A stretch of DNA of 64,000 bases, from positions 310,001 through 374,000 of the forward strand of contig NZ_JYLD01000004.1 in assembly GCF_001043025.1 (NCBI RefSeq). Reading direction: 5' to 3'. Below, piece after piece: positions 40,788 to 49,424 of this stretch (positions are counted from its first letter, which is position 1; the number at the start of each line of letters is the position of its first letter). This DNA comes from Pseudomonas helleri. Its GTDB lineage: Bacteria > Pseudomonadota > Gammaproteobacteria > Pseudomonadales > Pseudomonadaceae. The notes beneath the pieces are model-generated. The model saw only the letters and a program-made list of their open reading frames with translations. It did no database searches and was not told the origin of the DNA. The position numbers were made by a program, and so were the translations under genes.

Positions 40788-43739
40788 ATGCCTTTTACCG
40801 TGCCCGCCAGTCAGCGTCAGTTCCCGCTGCATATTCATATCAGCGTGGTGTTCACCTTACTGCTGCTCCTGATGGGCGTCGCACTGGGTGTTTTCAATTA
40901 CCTGCAAAACACCCGCATCATCCTCGACAGCAGCCAGAAGCTGTTCGACCAGATCGAGCAGGATGTGCAGCTGGATCTGCTGAACACCTATCAGCCGCTG
41001 CGCAACACTTTGAACTTGCTGGCGCGCAACCCGGCGGTGCAGACCGATCAATTCGATGCACGGATGGAGCTGCTCCCCACCTTCGTCCAGGCACTGGATG
41101 ACAACCCGGCATTGTCAGCGCTGTATATGGGCGACAATCAGGGCAATTTTTTCCAGGTCCGCCCTTTGCGCACAGAGGCGATCAAAAATCGCCAAAAAGC
41201 CCCCGCCCAAGCTGCCTATGAGGTGTGGTCCGTGCAACGTTCGGGCAAACCCTTGGGTACCGAATCAACCAAGCTTTTTTATGACGAGTCGTTAACGTTG
41301 CTGGCACAGCGCACCGCCATTAATGACAGCTACGACCCGCGCAAGCGCAGTTGGTATATCCCAAGCCATGCCAGCATTGATCAATCCACCACCAGCCCCT
41401 ACTTGTTTTTCTCCACCGGCGAAATCGGTACCACCCTGTCCAAGCGCAGCTCGGCCAAGACGGTGATCGCCGCCGACCTGACGCTGTCTGAGCTGTCCAG
41501 TACCCTCGCCAAACACCTGATAACCCCCAGCACGCAAATCGTCCTGTTCGATGGGAGCGGTCAGGCGGTGGCGTACCCGGACGCCGCCAAGCTGTTAAGC
41601 GAAGAAAGTCCCACGCAATTGGCCAAGGTCACGTCCCTCAATCCGGCCCTGGAGCGCTTGATCAACCAGGGCGCAGACGCCAATCACCACCTTGATGACG
41701 GCCAGCGCCAATGGATCGTGTCGTTGGCCAAGGTGCAGGATGGCGGTTCCAACGGTTTGCAATTGGCGCTCATGGTGCCGGAGGACGAGTTGCTGGCCGA
41801 CGCCTATCGGCTGCGCTGGCAAGGCACGCTGGTGGCGTTGGCAATGTTGCTGCTGTGCTTGCCATTGGGCTGGATGACTTCGCGCTTGTTGGTCAAACCG
41901 CTGAAAGGTCTGGTGCAGGAAGCCAACGCGATTCGCAGCTTCGATTTCAATTACCCGCTGCAGCAGCAGTCCCCCGTGCTGGAGATCCATCAACTGGCCG
42001 TATCGATGCGGCGAATGAAAGAAACCCTCGCCAGTTTCTTTGAGATCACTGCCAGCCTCTCGGCGCACACCCGCTTTGAGCCACTCCTGCAGTCGGTGAT
42101 GGTTGAAATGATCAAGATTGGCCAGGCTCAGGCAGGTTTGATCTACCTGACTGAAAACGACAGTGCCGACCTGGAACTTAAAGGCCTGATCATCAATGAC
42201 CAACCGTACGACCTCGGCACCCTGGCCCATGCCGTGATCAACCCGCAAAGCGATCAAGCCCCGCAATGGCTGCGCAACCTGAGCCAAGGTCAGGACAGCG
42301 TGGTGTGCACCCTCGACCTCGAACACGCGGGCGAACTGGCACCGGTGATGCGCGAGCTCGACAGCCAAAACATCCATGTGATCGGTATTCGGCTGCATAA
42401 CCGTCACCGCGAAACCGTGGGGGTGCTGGCCTTGATCCTCAACAACAGCGACCCCCATGCCGAACAGGAACCGCTCAGCGCAGAACGCATTGCCTTTATC
42501 AAAGCGGTGTCCGGGGCGGCGGCGGTATCGATTGAGAGCCAGCGCCTGCAAGAGCGCCAAAAACAGTTGCTCAATGCCTTTATTCAATTGGTGGCCGGGG
42601 CCATCGATGCCAAGAGCCCGTACACCGGCGGCCATTGCCAGCGGGTTCCGGAACTGACCTTTATGTTGGCCAAGGCCGCTGAACAGGACCAAAGCCCGCA
42701 GTTTGCCCACTACAAACCTACCGAAGAAGAGTGGGAAGCCCTGCACATTGCCGCCTGGCTCCACGATTGCGGCAAAGTCACGACCCCAGAATACGTGGTC
42801 GACAAAGCCACCAAACTTGAAACTCTGTACGACCGCATACACGAAATTCGTACCCGATTTGAAGTGCTCAAGCGCGATGCGTGGATCAACTACTGGCAAG
42901 CATTGGCCAACGGCGGTGACGAACCGTCTTTGGCGCAACAGCGTGACGCCCGTCTGGCCGAGCTGGATGATGATTTTGCTTTTGTCGCCCGCAGCAATGT
43001 CGGCGGTGAAGCCATGGCTGAGGCCGATCTACAGCGTTTGGACAGCATTGCCCGGCAAACCTGGACCCGCACTCTGGATGACCGGCTGGGTGTGTCATGG
43101 GAAGAAAACAAGCGCCAGGCAACCCGCGAAGAGCAGAGCTTGCCGGTGACTGAAAGGCTGCTGGCTGACAAGCCTGAGCATGTGTTTGCGCGCAATGAAT
43201 CAGAACTGATTGCCAGCGATAACCCATGGGGGTTCAAGCTGGAGGTGCCGCAGCACAAGTTCAATCGCGGCGAGCTTTACAACCTGAGCATCACCCGGGG
43301 CACGCTGACCGCTGAAGAGCGCTACATCATCAACAATCACATTGTGCAAACCATCCTCATGCTCAGCCGTCTGCCCTTCCCCAGCTATCTGGGCGACATT
43401 GCCGAAATTGCCGGTGGGCACCATGAACGGATGGATGGCAAGGGTTACCCAAAACGCTTGAACCGGGACGAAATGAGCCTGGCGGCGCGGATGATGGCGA
43501 TTGCGGATATTTTCGAGGCCCTGACAGCCTCGGACCGGCCTTACAAGCGGGGCAAAACCTTGAGTGAGGCATTGAAGATCATGGCGGGCATGTGCCTGGA
43601 CGGGCACATAGATCCGCCCTTGTTTGAGCTCTTTATGCGCGAGCAAGTGTTTATGCAGTACGCCCGCCGCTACCTTGAGCCGCAGCAAATCGACCCGGTC
43701 AATGTCGACGAACTGCTGCTCAAGGCGGGCGTCAGCTGA
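40788..43739 (+). CDS. Cache-HAMP-GAF-HD-GYP signalling protein
   Basis: A 983-residue membrane protein: membrane segment at about 20-42, periplasmic double-Cache-like sensor to about 340, second membrane segment (about 345-370), HAMP, GAF (about 430-600), then an HD-GYP domain, likely a cyclic-di-GMP phosphodiesterase. Metal/catalytic motifs are GGHCQRVPEL, H659-D660 (HDCGK) and HHERMDGKGYP with GYP at 886-888. HD and HHE lie 219 residues apart, against about 60 in typical HD-GYP domains, so roughly 150 residues are inserted. GGAG precedes the ATG. It follows rocS2 by 96 bp. Confidence 0.88.
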   Translation: MPFTVPASQRQFPLHIHISVVFTLLLLLMGVALGVFNYLQNTRIILDSSQKLFDQIEQDVQLDLLNTYQPLRNTLNLLARNPAVQTDQFDARMELLPTFVQALDDNPALSALYMGDNQGNFFQVRPLRTEAIKNRQKAPAQAAYEVWSVQRSGKPLGTESTKLFYDESLTLLAQRTAINDSYDPRKRSWYIPSHASIDQSTTSPYLFFSTGEIGTTLSKRSSAKTVIAADLTLSELSSTLAKHLITPSTQIVLFDGSGQAVAYPDAAKLLSEESPTQLAKVTSLNPALERLINQGADANHHLDDGQRQWIVSLAKVQDGGSNGLQLALMVPEDELLADAYRLRWQGTLVALAMLLLCLPLGWMTSRLLVKPLKGLVQEANAIRSFDFNYPLQQQSPVLEIHQLAVSMRRMKETLASFFEITASLSAHTRFEPLLQSVMVEMIKIGQAQAGLIYLTENDSADLELKGLIINDQPYDLGTLAHAVINPQSDQAPQWLRNLSQGQDSVVCTLDLEHAGELAPVMRELDSQNIHVIGIRLHNRHRETVGVLALILNNSDPHAEQEPLSAERIAFIKAVSGAAAVSIESQRLQERQKQLLNAFIQLVAGAIDAKSPYTGGHCQRVPELTFMLAKAAEQDQSPQFAHYKPTEEEWEALHIAAWLHDCGKVTTPEYVVDKATKLETLYDRIHEIRTRFEVLKRDAWINYWQALANGGDEPSLAQQRDARLAELDDDFAFVARSNVGGEAMAEADLQRLDSIARQTWTRTLDDRLGVSWEENKRQATREEQSLPVTERLLADKPEHVFARNESELIASDNPWGFKLEVPQHKFNRGELYNLSITRGTLTAEERYIINNHIVQTILMLSRLPFPSYLGDIAEIAGGHHERMDGKGYPKRLNRDEMSLAARMMAIADIFEALTASDRPYKRGKTLSEALKIMAGMCLDGHIDPPLFELFMREQVFMQYARRYLEPQQIDPVNVDELLLKAGVS

Positions 43740-43754
43740 CGGATGCTGCGTTGA

Positions 43755-44237
43755 TCAGCAGTCGCTCAAACGCAAGAAAATCGCCGCCAGCGCTTCAATG
43801 CCCTGTTGATCCTGCTCGGTGAAGCGGCCAATGCTCGGGCTGTCCAGGTCCAGCACACCGATCAAGCGGCCGTCCTTGATCAACGGCACGACCAATTCGC
43901 TGTTCGAAGCGCTGTCACATGCGATATGCCCGGCGAATGCGTGCACATCTTCAACGCGCTGGGTCAGCCGGGTGGCCGCGGCGGTGCCACACACACCACG
44001 GCCAAACGGAATACGGACGCAGGCGATCTGACCCTGGAACGGCCCGAGTACGAGTTCTTCGTTGCGGTTGAGGTAAAACCCGGCCCAATTCAAGTCTTCA
44101 AGCTGGTTAAACAAAAACGCGGAAAACTGTGAGGCGTTGGCAATAAAGTCCCGCTCATCGGCCAGCAAAGACTCCAGTTGAGCCTTCAGCAGTGCGTAGC
44201 CGTCCAGGCCCTCGCCGGTGGCGTTTAAATCAATCAT
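43755..44237 (-). CDS. msrC: Free methionine-R-sulfoxide reductase (GAF domain)
   Basis: A 160-residue single GAF domain enzyme that reduces free methionine-R-sulfoxide with thioredoxin. All three cysteines of the E. coli enzyme are present: C73 (ACVRIPFG), C83 (GVCGTAA) and C107 (HIACDSASNSE), the last being catalytic. The gene overlaps the end of the DUF815 ATPase gene by 8 bp, so they form an operon. MsrB, acting on the protein-bound R form, is encoded 5 kb away. Confidence 0.92.
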   Translation of the reverse strand: MIDLNATGEGLDGYALLKAQLESLLADERDFIANASQFSAFLFNQLEDLNWAGFYLNRNEELVLGPFQGQIACVRIPFGRGVCGTAAATRLTQRVEDVHAFAGHIACDSASNSELVVPLIKDGRLIGVLDLDSPSIGRFTEQDQQGIEALAAIFLRLSDC

Positions 44238-45123
44238 TCGTCTGCTCCAACAATTTCAAACCAACCCAGTAGCGCGCGAACTGATAAGCACAGCGGCCAT
44301 TACGATTGCCGCGTCCGGTTGCCCAGCGCACGGCCAAAATATCCAGCGCCTGATCGCGTTGCCACTGCAGCCCGGCCTTACTGGCCAGCACGTTGATCCA
44401 GTGTTCAACCACGCTCAGGTAATGTTCTTGAGTAAACGGATAAAACGACAGCCAGAGCCCGAAACGGTCAGACAGGGCAATCTTGTCTTCCACGGCTTCA
44501 TTGGGGTGAAGTTCACCGTCAACGTTCTTCCAGTTTTCGTTGTCGCTCTCTTTTTCGGGCACCAGGTGCCGACGGTTCGACGTGGCGTACAGCAGAACGT
44601 TGTCCGGTGCCTGTTCCAGCGAGCCATCAAGCACGCTCTTCAGCACCCGGTAATCGCTCTCACCCGACTCAAAGGACAAGTCATCGCAAAACAGCACAAA
44701 ACGCTGCGCCAAACCTTGTAACTGCTCGACCACCCGCGGCAGGTCCGCCAGGTGATCACGCTCGATTTCAATCAGCCGCAACCCTGCGCCCGCATATTCA
44801 GCGAGCAAGGCGCGAATCAGTGAAGACTTGCCGGTCCCGCGTGAGCCCCACAGCAAGGCGTGGTTAGCCGGTAAACCATCAAGAAACTGTTTGGTGTTGC
44901 GCCCCAGTTGATCGAGTTGCTTGTCGACGCCGATCAAGTCAGTCAGGCGCATTTCCAGGCTGACGTCCAACGCCAGCAAATACCCCGTACGGCCATCACG
45001 CTGCCAGCGTGCAGCCAGGCAGTTATCCCATTCAATCGCCTGGCGAGTCGCTGGCAACAAAGGCTCAAGGCGAGCCAGAACGGCTTCGGCGCGCTCCAGA
45101 AAAGCACTCAGTTTAGGATCCAT
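44230..45123 (-). CDS. DUF815 AAA-type ATP-binding protein
   Basis: A 297-residue P-loop ATPase. Walker A is LLWGSRGTGKSSLIRALL, Walker B is FVLFCDDLSFE, and TSNRRHLVPEK is the sensor region. The combination is characteristic of DUF815. No signal peptide or membrane segment. The substrate is unknown. ATG 45123 has GGAG five bases upstream; the longer frame would run into the divergent promoter region. It forms an overlapping pair with the GAF reductase gene and diverges from sagS. Confidence 0.88.
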   Translation of the reverse strand: MDPKLSAFLERAEAVLARLEPLLPATRQAIEWDNCLAARWQRDGRTGYLLALDVSLEMRLTDLIGVDKQLDQLGRNTKQFLDGLPANHALLWGSRGTGKSSLIRALLAEYAGAGLRLIEIERDHLADLPRVVEQLQGLAQRFVLFCDDLSFESGESDYRVLKSVLDGSLEQAPDNVLLYATSNRRHLVPEKESDNENWKNVDGELHPNEAVEDKIALSDRFGLWLSFYPFTQEHYLSVVEHWINVLASKAGLQWQRDQALDILAVRWATGRGNRNGRCAYQFARYWVGLKLLEQTND

Positions 45124-45299
45124 TTCATCTCCACAAACAGCTGCACAGTGATTGCGCATTGATACGCCAGACGCTGAACGTTCATTCGACGTGTAGGACG
45201 ATTCGGGTAATTGAAAAAACCGCACGCCCACCAACAAGTTACCCCACACTTCGACTATTCTTGCGACCGGTAAGGGAATGGGAACAGGTGCAGCACCCA

Positions 45300-47618
45300 A
45301 TGGACATAAAATTCACCCATCGTCTGTCTTTCAAGCAAGCAAGGCTGACAGTGCTGGTCGGGTTTGCTCTGGGGACAATGCTGAGCCTGGTGCAAATCGG
45401 TATCGATTATGCCAGTGAAAACGCTGCCATCAACCGGGAAATCCAATCCCTGCTGGACATCAGTCACAATCCGGCGTCGCGCATTGCCTACAACCTAGAT
45501 ACAGAACTCGCCCAAGAGCTGGCCATGGGGCTGCTGCGCTCGCCAGCCATCACCGGCGTGCAGATCAGTGATAACGACAAAAACACCCTCGCGCAGGTTC
45601 GCGACTCTCCTGATGGCGGGCGTTATCGTGCCCTGAGCGATTTTTTGTTTGGTGACACCCGAAACTTCGACGACCGGCTGTATTTCAATCATTTACCCGA
45701 ACAAAGCGTGGGTGAGTTGCACCTTGAGGTGGACACCTACCCCTTTGGTGCGCGCTTTTTGCAACGCGCCGAAGTCACCTTGCTCAGCGGTTTTGCCCGC
45801 AGCTTTCTGCTGACCTTTATTCTGCTCGGTCTGTTTTACGTCATGCTGACCCGCCCGCTGGTGCGCGTCATTGGTGAACTGAGCAACACCAAGCCGGGCC
45901 ACCCGAACCCCTCGCGCGTGCAATGCCCGCCGGGCCATAAAGATGACGAGATCGGGGTCTTGGTCGATGCGACCAATCAGCAGTTTGATGCCGTCACCCG
46001 TGAAATAGAGCAACGCCGCGCGGCTGAAAACCGCCTCACCGAATACCTCGCGCAACTGGAGAATATTGTTTCGGCGCGCACCCAGGAGCTGGAGGCCAGC
46101 AACATCCGTCTGAGCCACTCCAACGAAGAGCTGGAAGCCGCCCGCAGCACCGCCCTTGAAATGGCCCAGGCCCGGGCTGCGTTTCTGGCCAATATGAGCC
46201 ACGAAATTCGCACCCCCTTGAACGGCCTGCTGGGCATGCTCGCCCTGAGCCTGGACGGCCCGCTGAACGCCGAGCAGCATCAACAACTGTCGATTGCCCA
46301 CGACTCGGGCAAAGTGCTGGTCGAACTGCTCAATGACATCCTTGACCTGTCCAAATTCGACGCCGGCCAATTAGAGCTGGAACACATTGCATTCGACCTC
46401 AGCACGCTGATTGAAGACACCGCCAAGCTGCTCTCGCAGAACGCGGCGCCCAGCGTAGAACTGACGTGCCTGATCGACCCGGCCTTCCCGGTACTGGTCA
46501 TGGGTGACCCGACCCGCGTGCGGCAAATCGTCAGCAACTTGCTCTCCAACGCACTCAAATTCACCCGCTTTGGCCGTGTCGATGTGCGCTTGAGCCGGCA
46601 CGACGACCTGGTGCATATCGAGGTATGCGACACCGGAATCGGTATCGCCCAAGAAGCCCAAGCGCGTATTTTTCGCCCGTTCACTCAGGCGGGAGCCGGC
46701 ATCACACGCCAGTTTGGCGGCACCGGCCTGGGGCTGGCCCTGACCCGCAGCCTGTGCGAAGCCATGCAGGGGCGGCTGACCATCAGTTCCGAGATCGGCT
46801 TTGGCAGCCAGTTCTGCGCCGAACTGCCCTTGCCCTGCCACACCCCGGCAATCCCCTTCAAACCGCTTAACGGGCGGGTCATTGCAGTGAGCGCCTCAAG
46901 CAGCGGCCTCAGCGAACTGCTCAGCAACTACCTGCCGCTGTGGGGGCTGGAGTATGAACGCTACTCACTGGGGCAATCCCTGGAGGGCGTCGACACCGAG
47001 TTGCTGATCACCGATTGCTCGGAATGCTTGTCCGAACTGCGCCCGGCCATCAGCGCGCCTATTTTGCTGGTCACCGCCTATGGCAACTTTATGCCCGGCG
47101 ACCAGGTCAACGCCCTCGCCCCGCTGCAACAAAAAGCCCGCCCCCTGTCGCGCCTGGCGCTGTACCAGTCGGTGCAGCATTTGTTGCAAAAAGAAGGTGA
47201 CGAAAGTCCCAGCCTCCCGGTCAGCAGCGACCCGGTGCTGCACCGCGCGCGGATACTTCTGGTCGAGGACAACCCGGTCAACCAATTGGTGGCCAAGGGC
47301 ATGCTGAGCAAACTGGGATGCGAGGTGGTGATAGCGGCCCATGGTGGCGAAGCCCTGGGGCAACTGGAGCACAGCTACTTTGACCTGGTGCTGATGGACT
47401 GCAACATGCCAGTGATGGATGGCTACGAGACCAGCCGAAGGATTCGCCAGAGCGGCCGCTGGCCAGACCTGCCGATTGTGGCCCTGACCGCCAATGCCAT
47501 GCCCGAAGAGCGCGAACGCTGCCGTGCGGCAGGGATGAACGACTACCTGGCAAAACCGTTTCGACGCGAAGAACTCGCGGCGCTGCTGGAAAGCTGGGTG
47601 CCCGTGAAAGATCTGTAG
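45300..47618 (+). CDS. sagS: Hybrid sensor kinase SagS-like
   Basis: A 772-residue hybrid kinase: membrane segment (about 17-38), periplasmic sensor region (about 40-165), second membrane segment (about 168-190), HAMP-like linker, coiled coil, HisKA with H301 (MSHEIRTPLNG), HATPase, a degenerate receiver-like region, and a C-terminal receiver with D700 (VLMDCNMPVMDGYE). No Hpt domain. Naming rests on architecture and on the following gpx-msrB-alaA-htpX order, as at P. aeruginosa PA2824; SagS there steers biofilm development through HptB. Start at ATG 45300; the ribosome site is weak. Confidence 0.82.
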   Translation: MDIKFTHRLSFKQARLTVLVGFALGTMLSLVQIGIDYASENAAINREIQSLLDISHNPASRIAYNLDTELAQELAMGLLRSPAITGVQISDNDKNTLAQVRDSPDGGRYRALSDFLFGDTRNFDDRLYFNHLPEQSVGELHLEVDTYPFGARFLQRAEVTLLSGFARSFLLTFILLGLFYVMLTRPLVRVIGELSNTKPGHPNPSRVQCPPGHKDDEIGVLVDATNQQFDAVTREIEQRRAAENRLTEYLAQLENIVSARTQELEASNIRLSHSNEELEAARSTALEMAQARAAFLANMSHEIRTPLNGLLGMLALSLDGPLNAEQHQQLSIAHDSGKVLVELLNDILDLSKFDAGQLELEHIAFDLSTLIEDTAKLLSQNAAPSVELTCLIDPAFPVLVMGDPTRVRQIVSNLLSNALKFTRFGRVDVRLSRHDDLVHIEVCDTGIGIAQEAQARIFRPFTQAGAGITRQFGGTGLGLALTRSLCEAMQGRLTISSEIGFGSQFCAELPLPCHTPAIPFKPLNGRVIAVSASSSGLSELLSNYLPLWGLEYERYSLGQSLEGVDTELLITDCSECLSELRPAISAPILLVTAYGNFMPGDQVNALAPLQQKARPLSRLALYQSVQHLLQKEGDESPSLPVSSDPVLHRARILLVEDNPVNQLVAKGMLSKLGCEVVIAAHGGEALGQLEHSYFDLVLMDCNMPVMDGYETSRRIRQSGRWPDLPIVALTANAMPEERERCRAAGMNDYLAKPFRREELAALLESWVPVKDL

Positions 47619-48102
47619 GAGCGGCCGCCCCGTCTTCGACGCCGCGCTGTCGCGCAGCAAACAGGACAGCGAATATCTTCAGCATCCCCCAATCGGTTCC
47701 CTCTCCTTCGGGAGAGGGCTAGGGTGAGGGGGCTCTTGATTTTTTGTACATATCCATTGCTGCGGCAACGGCCACTTAGGGTTCCGGCCTTACGCCGTGC
47801 CACTTTGAAAAGCGCAAAGTGGCCAAACGCTTTTTGCCCCAACCCCTCGGTGCCTCGCTTAGGCTCGGCATGCCCTCACCACAGGCCTTGCTCCGTGGGC
47901 CCGCCGCGATCGGCCATCCCTGGCCGTGTCGCGGCTAACCCGGCGTCCTGCCGGGTTACCCTCTGCGCAAAACCTGCGTTCGGCCAGCGTGGTTTAACGG
48001 GGCCTCTTAGATCAAGATCACAAGCCAGATCAAGATCAACAGCTCGCGAGCAAGCTCGCTCCTACAAGGCCTTAGGAATCAATTACTTATTTTATGTTTA
48101 AT

Positions 48103-48189
48103 AAGAGCGAGCTTGCCTCGCGATCTGTTGATCTTGGTTGGGTCAGCTTCGCTACCCATCGCAGCCTTCGTACCTCGGCAGCGGCTACA
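48103..48189. repeat. Chimeric REP pair (family A half facing family B half)
   Basis: Family A core GAGCGAGCTTGCCTCGCGAT followed by GGTCAGCTTCGCTACCCATC and a family B core in inverse orientation. It is the reverse complement, with a few differences, of 8514-8605. Confidence 0.75.
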
Positions 48190-48239
48190 AGCCGGACGTA
48201 GCCTCGCAAGGCTCGTCAACTGCTACGGGCAGTTCAATT

Positions 48240-48306
48240 TGTAGGAGCGAGCTTGCCTCGCGATCTCTTGATCTTTAAAAGATCGCGAGACAAGCTCGCT
48301 CCTACA
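48240..48306. repeat. REP-type inverted pair, family A
   Basis: TGTAGGAGCGAGCTTGCCTC and its complement face each other around GATCTCTTGATCTTTAAAAGATC. It ends four bases before the gpx stop codon and may act as the 3' end of the msrB-gpx transcript. Confidence 0.9.
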
Positions 48307-48310
48307 AAGG

Positions 48311-48793
48311 TTATTTCAGGAGCTTCTCAATATCGGCCTTGAGGGCGCTGGGCTTGGTGGCCGGGGCGTAGCGCTCGACTTTGCCGTCCGGGCCGATCAA
48401 AAACTTGGTGAAGTTCCATTTGATCGCTTCCGAACCCAACACCCCCGGCGCCCGCTTTTTCAGCTCGACAAACAGCGGGTGCGCGTTGTTGCCATTGACC
48501 TCGACCTTTTTGAACAGCGGGAAGGTCACACCAAAGTTCACTTCGCAGAACTCTGAAATCTCTGCTTCATCCCCCGGTTCTTGCTGGCCAAACTGGTTGC
48601 AGGGGAAGCCAAGAATCACCAGACCCTGATCCTTGTATTGCTGCCACAACGCCTCCAACCCTTTGTACTGTGGGGTGAAGCCACATTTACTGGCGGTATT
48701 CACCACCAGCACGGCCTTGCCCGAGTAATCCGCCAGAGTCTTTTGCTCGCCGCTGAGGGTGGTACAGGGAATTGTGAGCAATGTATCAGTCAT
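48311..48793 (-). CDS. gpx: Glutathione peroxidase-family thiol peroxidase
   Basis: A 160-residue peroxidase of the Gpx/BtuE family reducing hydroperoxides. The peroxidatic residue is C37 in [11 protein letters not shown]; a Cys, not selenocysteine. C65 and Q71 are in [12 protein letters not shown], and [12 protein letters not shown] supplies the Trp and Asn of the active-site tetrad. Cytoplasmic. It lies 23 bp after msrB in the same operon. In P. aeruginosa the homolog PA2826 is controlled by OspR, which is absent here. Confidence 0.94.
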   Translation of the reverse strand: MTDTLLTIPCTTLSGEQKTLADYSGKAVLVVNTASKCGFTPQYKGLEALWQQYKDQGLVILGFPCNQFGQQEPGDEAEISEFCEVNFGVTFPLFKKVEVNGNNAHPLFVELKKRAPGVLGSEAIKWNFTKFLIGPDGKVERYAPATKPSALKADIEKLLK

Positions 48794-48816
48794 GACAGCA
48801 CCTCAAGGAATGGGCA

Positions 48817-49212
48817 TCAAGCACGTGGAACCAGGTCCAGGCACACCGAATTGATGCAGTAGCGTAGCCCGGTCGGCGGCGGACCATCGGGGAATACGTG
48901 ACCCAAATGCGCATCACACTTGGCGCACACCACTTCGGTGCGGATCATGCCGTGGCTCACGTCGCGGATTTCTACCATCGCGCTCGCACCAATGGGCTCA
49001 TAGAAGCTGGGCCAGCCGCAGCCCGAATCAAATTTGGCGCGCGAATCAAACAACGGTTCATTGCAGCAAATACAGTGATAAACGCCATCGGTTTTGGTGC
49101 CGTTGTATTTACCCGAAAACGGTCGCTCGGTGCCTTTAAGACGGCACACGTTGTACTGCTCCGGATCGAGCATGGCCTTCCATTCGTCCAGGGTTTTGTT
49201 CAACTTTTCCAT
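48817..49212 (-). CDS. msrB: Peptide methionine-R-sulfoxide reductase MsrB
   Basis: A 131-residue enzyme that repairs methionine-R-sulfoxide in proteins with thioredoxin. The catalytic residue is C119 (RYCINS). Structural zinc is held by C47/C50 and C96/C99. C65 in SGCGWPSF is positioned to act as resolving Cys. ATG 49212 has AGAGG upstream; the longer frame is a chance extension through the divergent promoter. First gene of msrB-gpx, divergent from alaA. Confidence 0.96.
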   Translation of the reverse strand: MEKLNKTLDEWKAMLDPEQYNVCRLKGTERPFSGKYNGTKTDGVYHCICCNEPLFDSRAKFDSGCGWPSFYEPIGASAMVEIRDVSHGMIRTEVVCAKCDAHLGHVFPDGPPPTGLRYCINSVCLDLVPRA

Positions 49213-49424
49213 GGTTCTACCTCTGCAACTGAAAAACCCCGACCGGTGGCTTTTCCAGGGGGCGGGTGGCACGTATGATTGCGCCTCGTTATGCGCCAGT
49301 CTGGCACCCGCTCTGTAAGCATTCAAACGGATTCTTGAAGCCTAGCGGTGTTCGCCAACGCAGAATTTCCCAGTGCACAGGTGCCCACCTTGCCTGGATC
49401 GTTCATTTTCGGGATCCCATCGCC

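Larger units (their letters stand above)
47619..48310. repeat. Second repeat mosaic, between sagS and gpx
   Basis: 690 bp without a credible gene. From left: a module (about 47626-47740) matching the start of the 196-bp unit at 25.5 kb; a 318-bp form of the TACATATCC module (47747-48064) containing 98 bp (47800-47897) absent from the copy at 25259; a REP half; a chimeric A-B REP pair (48103-48189); and a full family A pair (48240-48306). In P. aeruginosa this slot holds ospR. Confidence 0.85.

Noticed and set aside
41595..42938. Reverse open frame of about 447 codons inside the HD-GYP gene
   Set aside because: Antisense shadow; the forward gene has clear domain motifs through the whole region.
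44230..45300. N-terminal extension of the DUF815 protein to 45300
   Set aside because: The extra codons run through the divergent promoter of sagS, and ATG 45123 has a good GGAG site.
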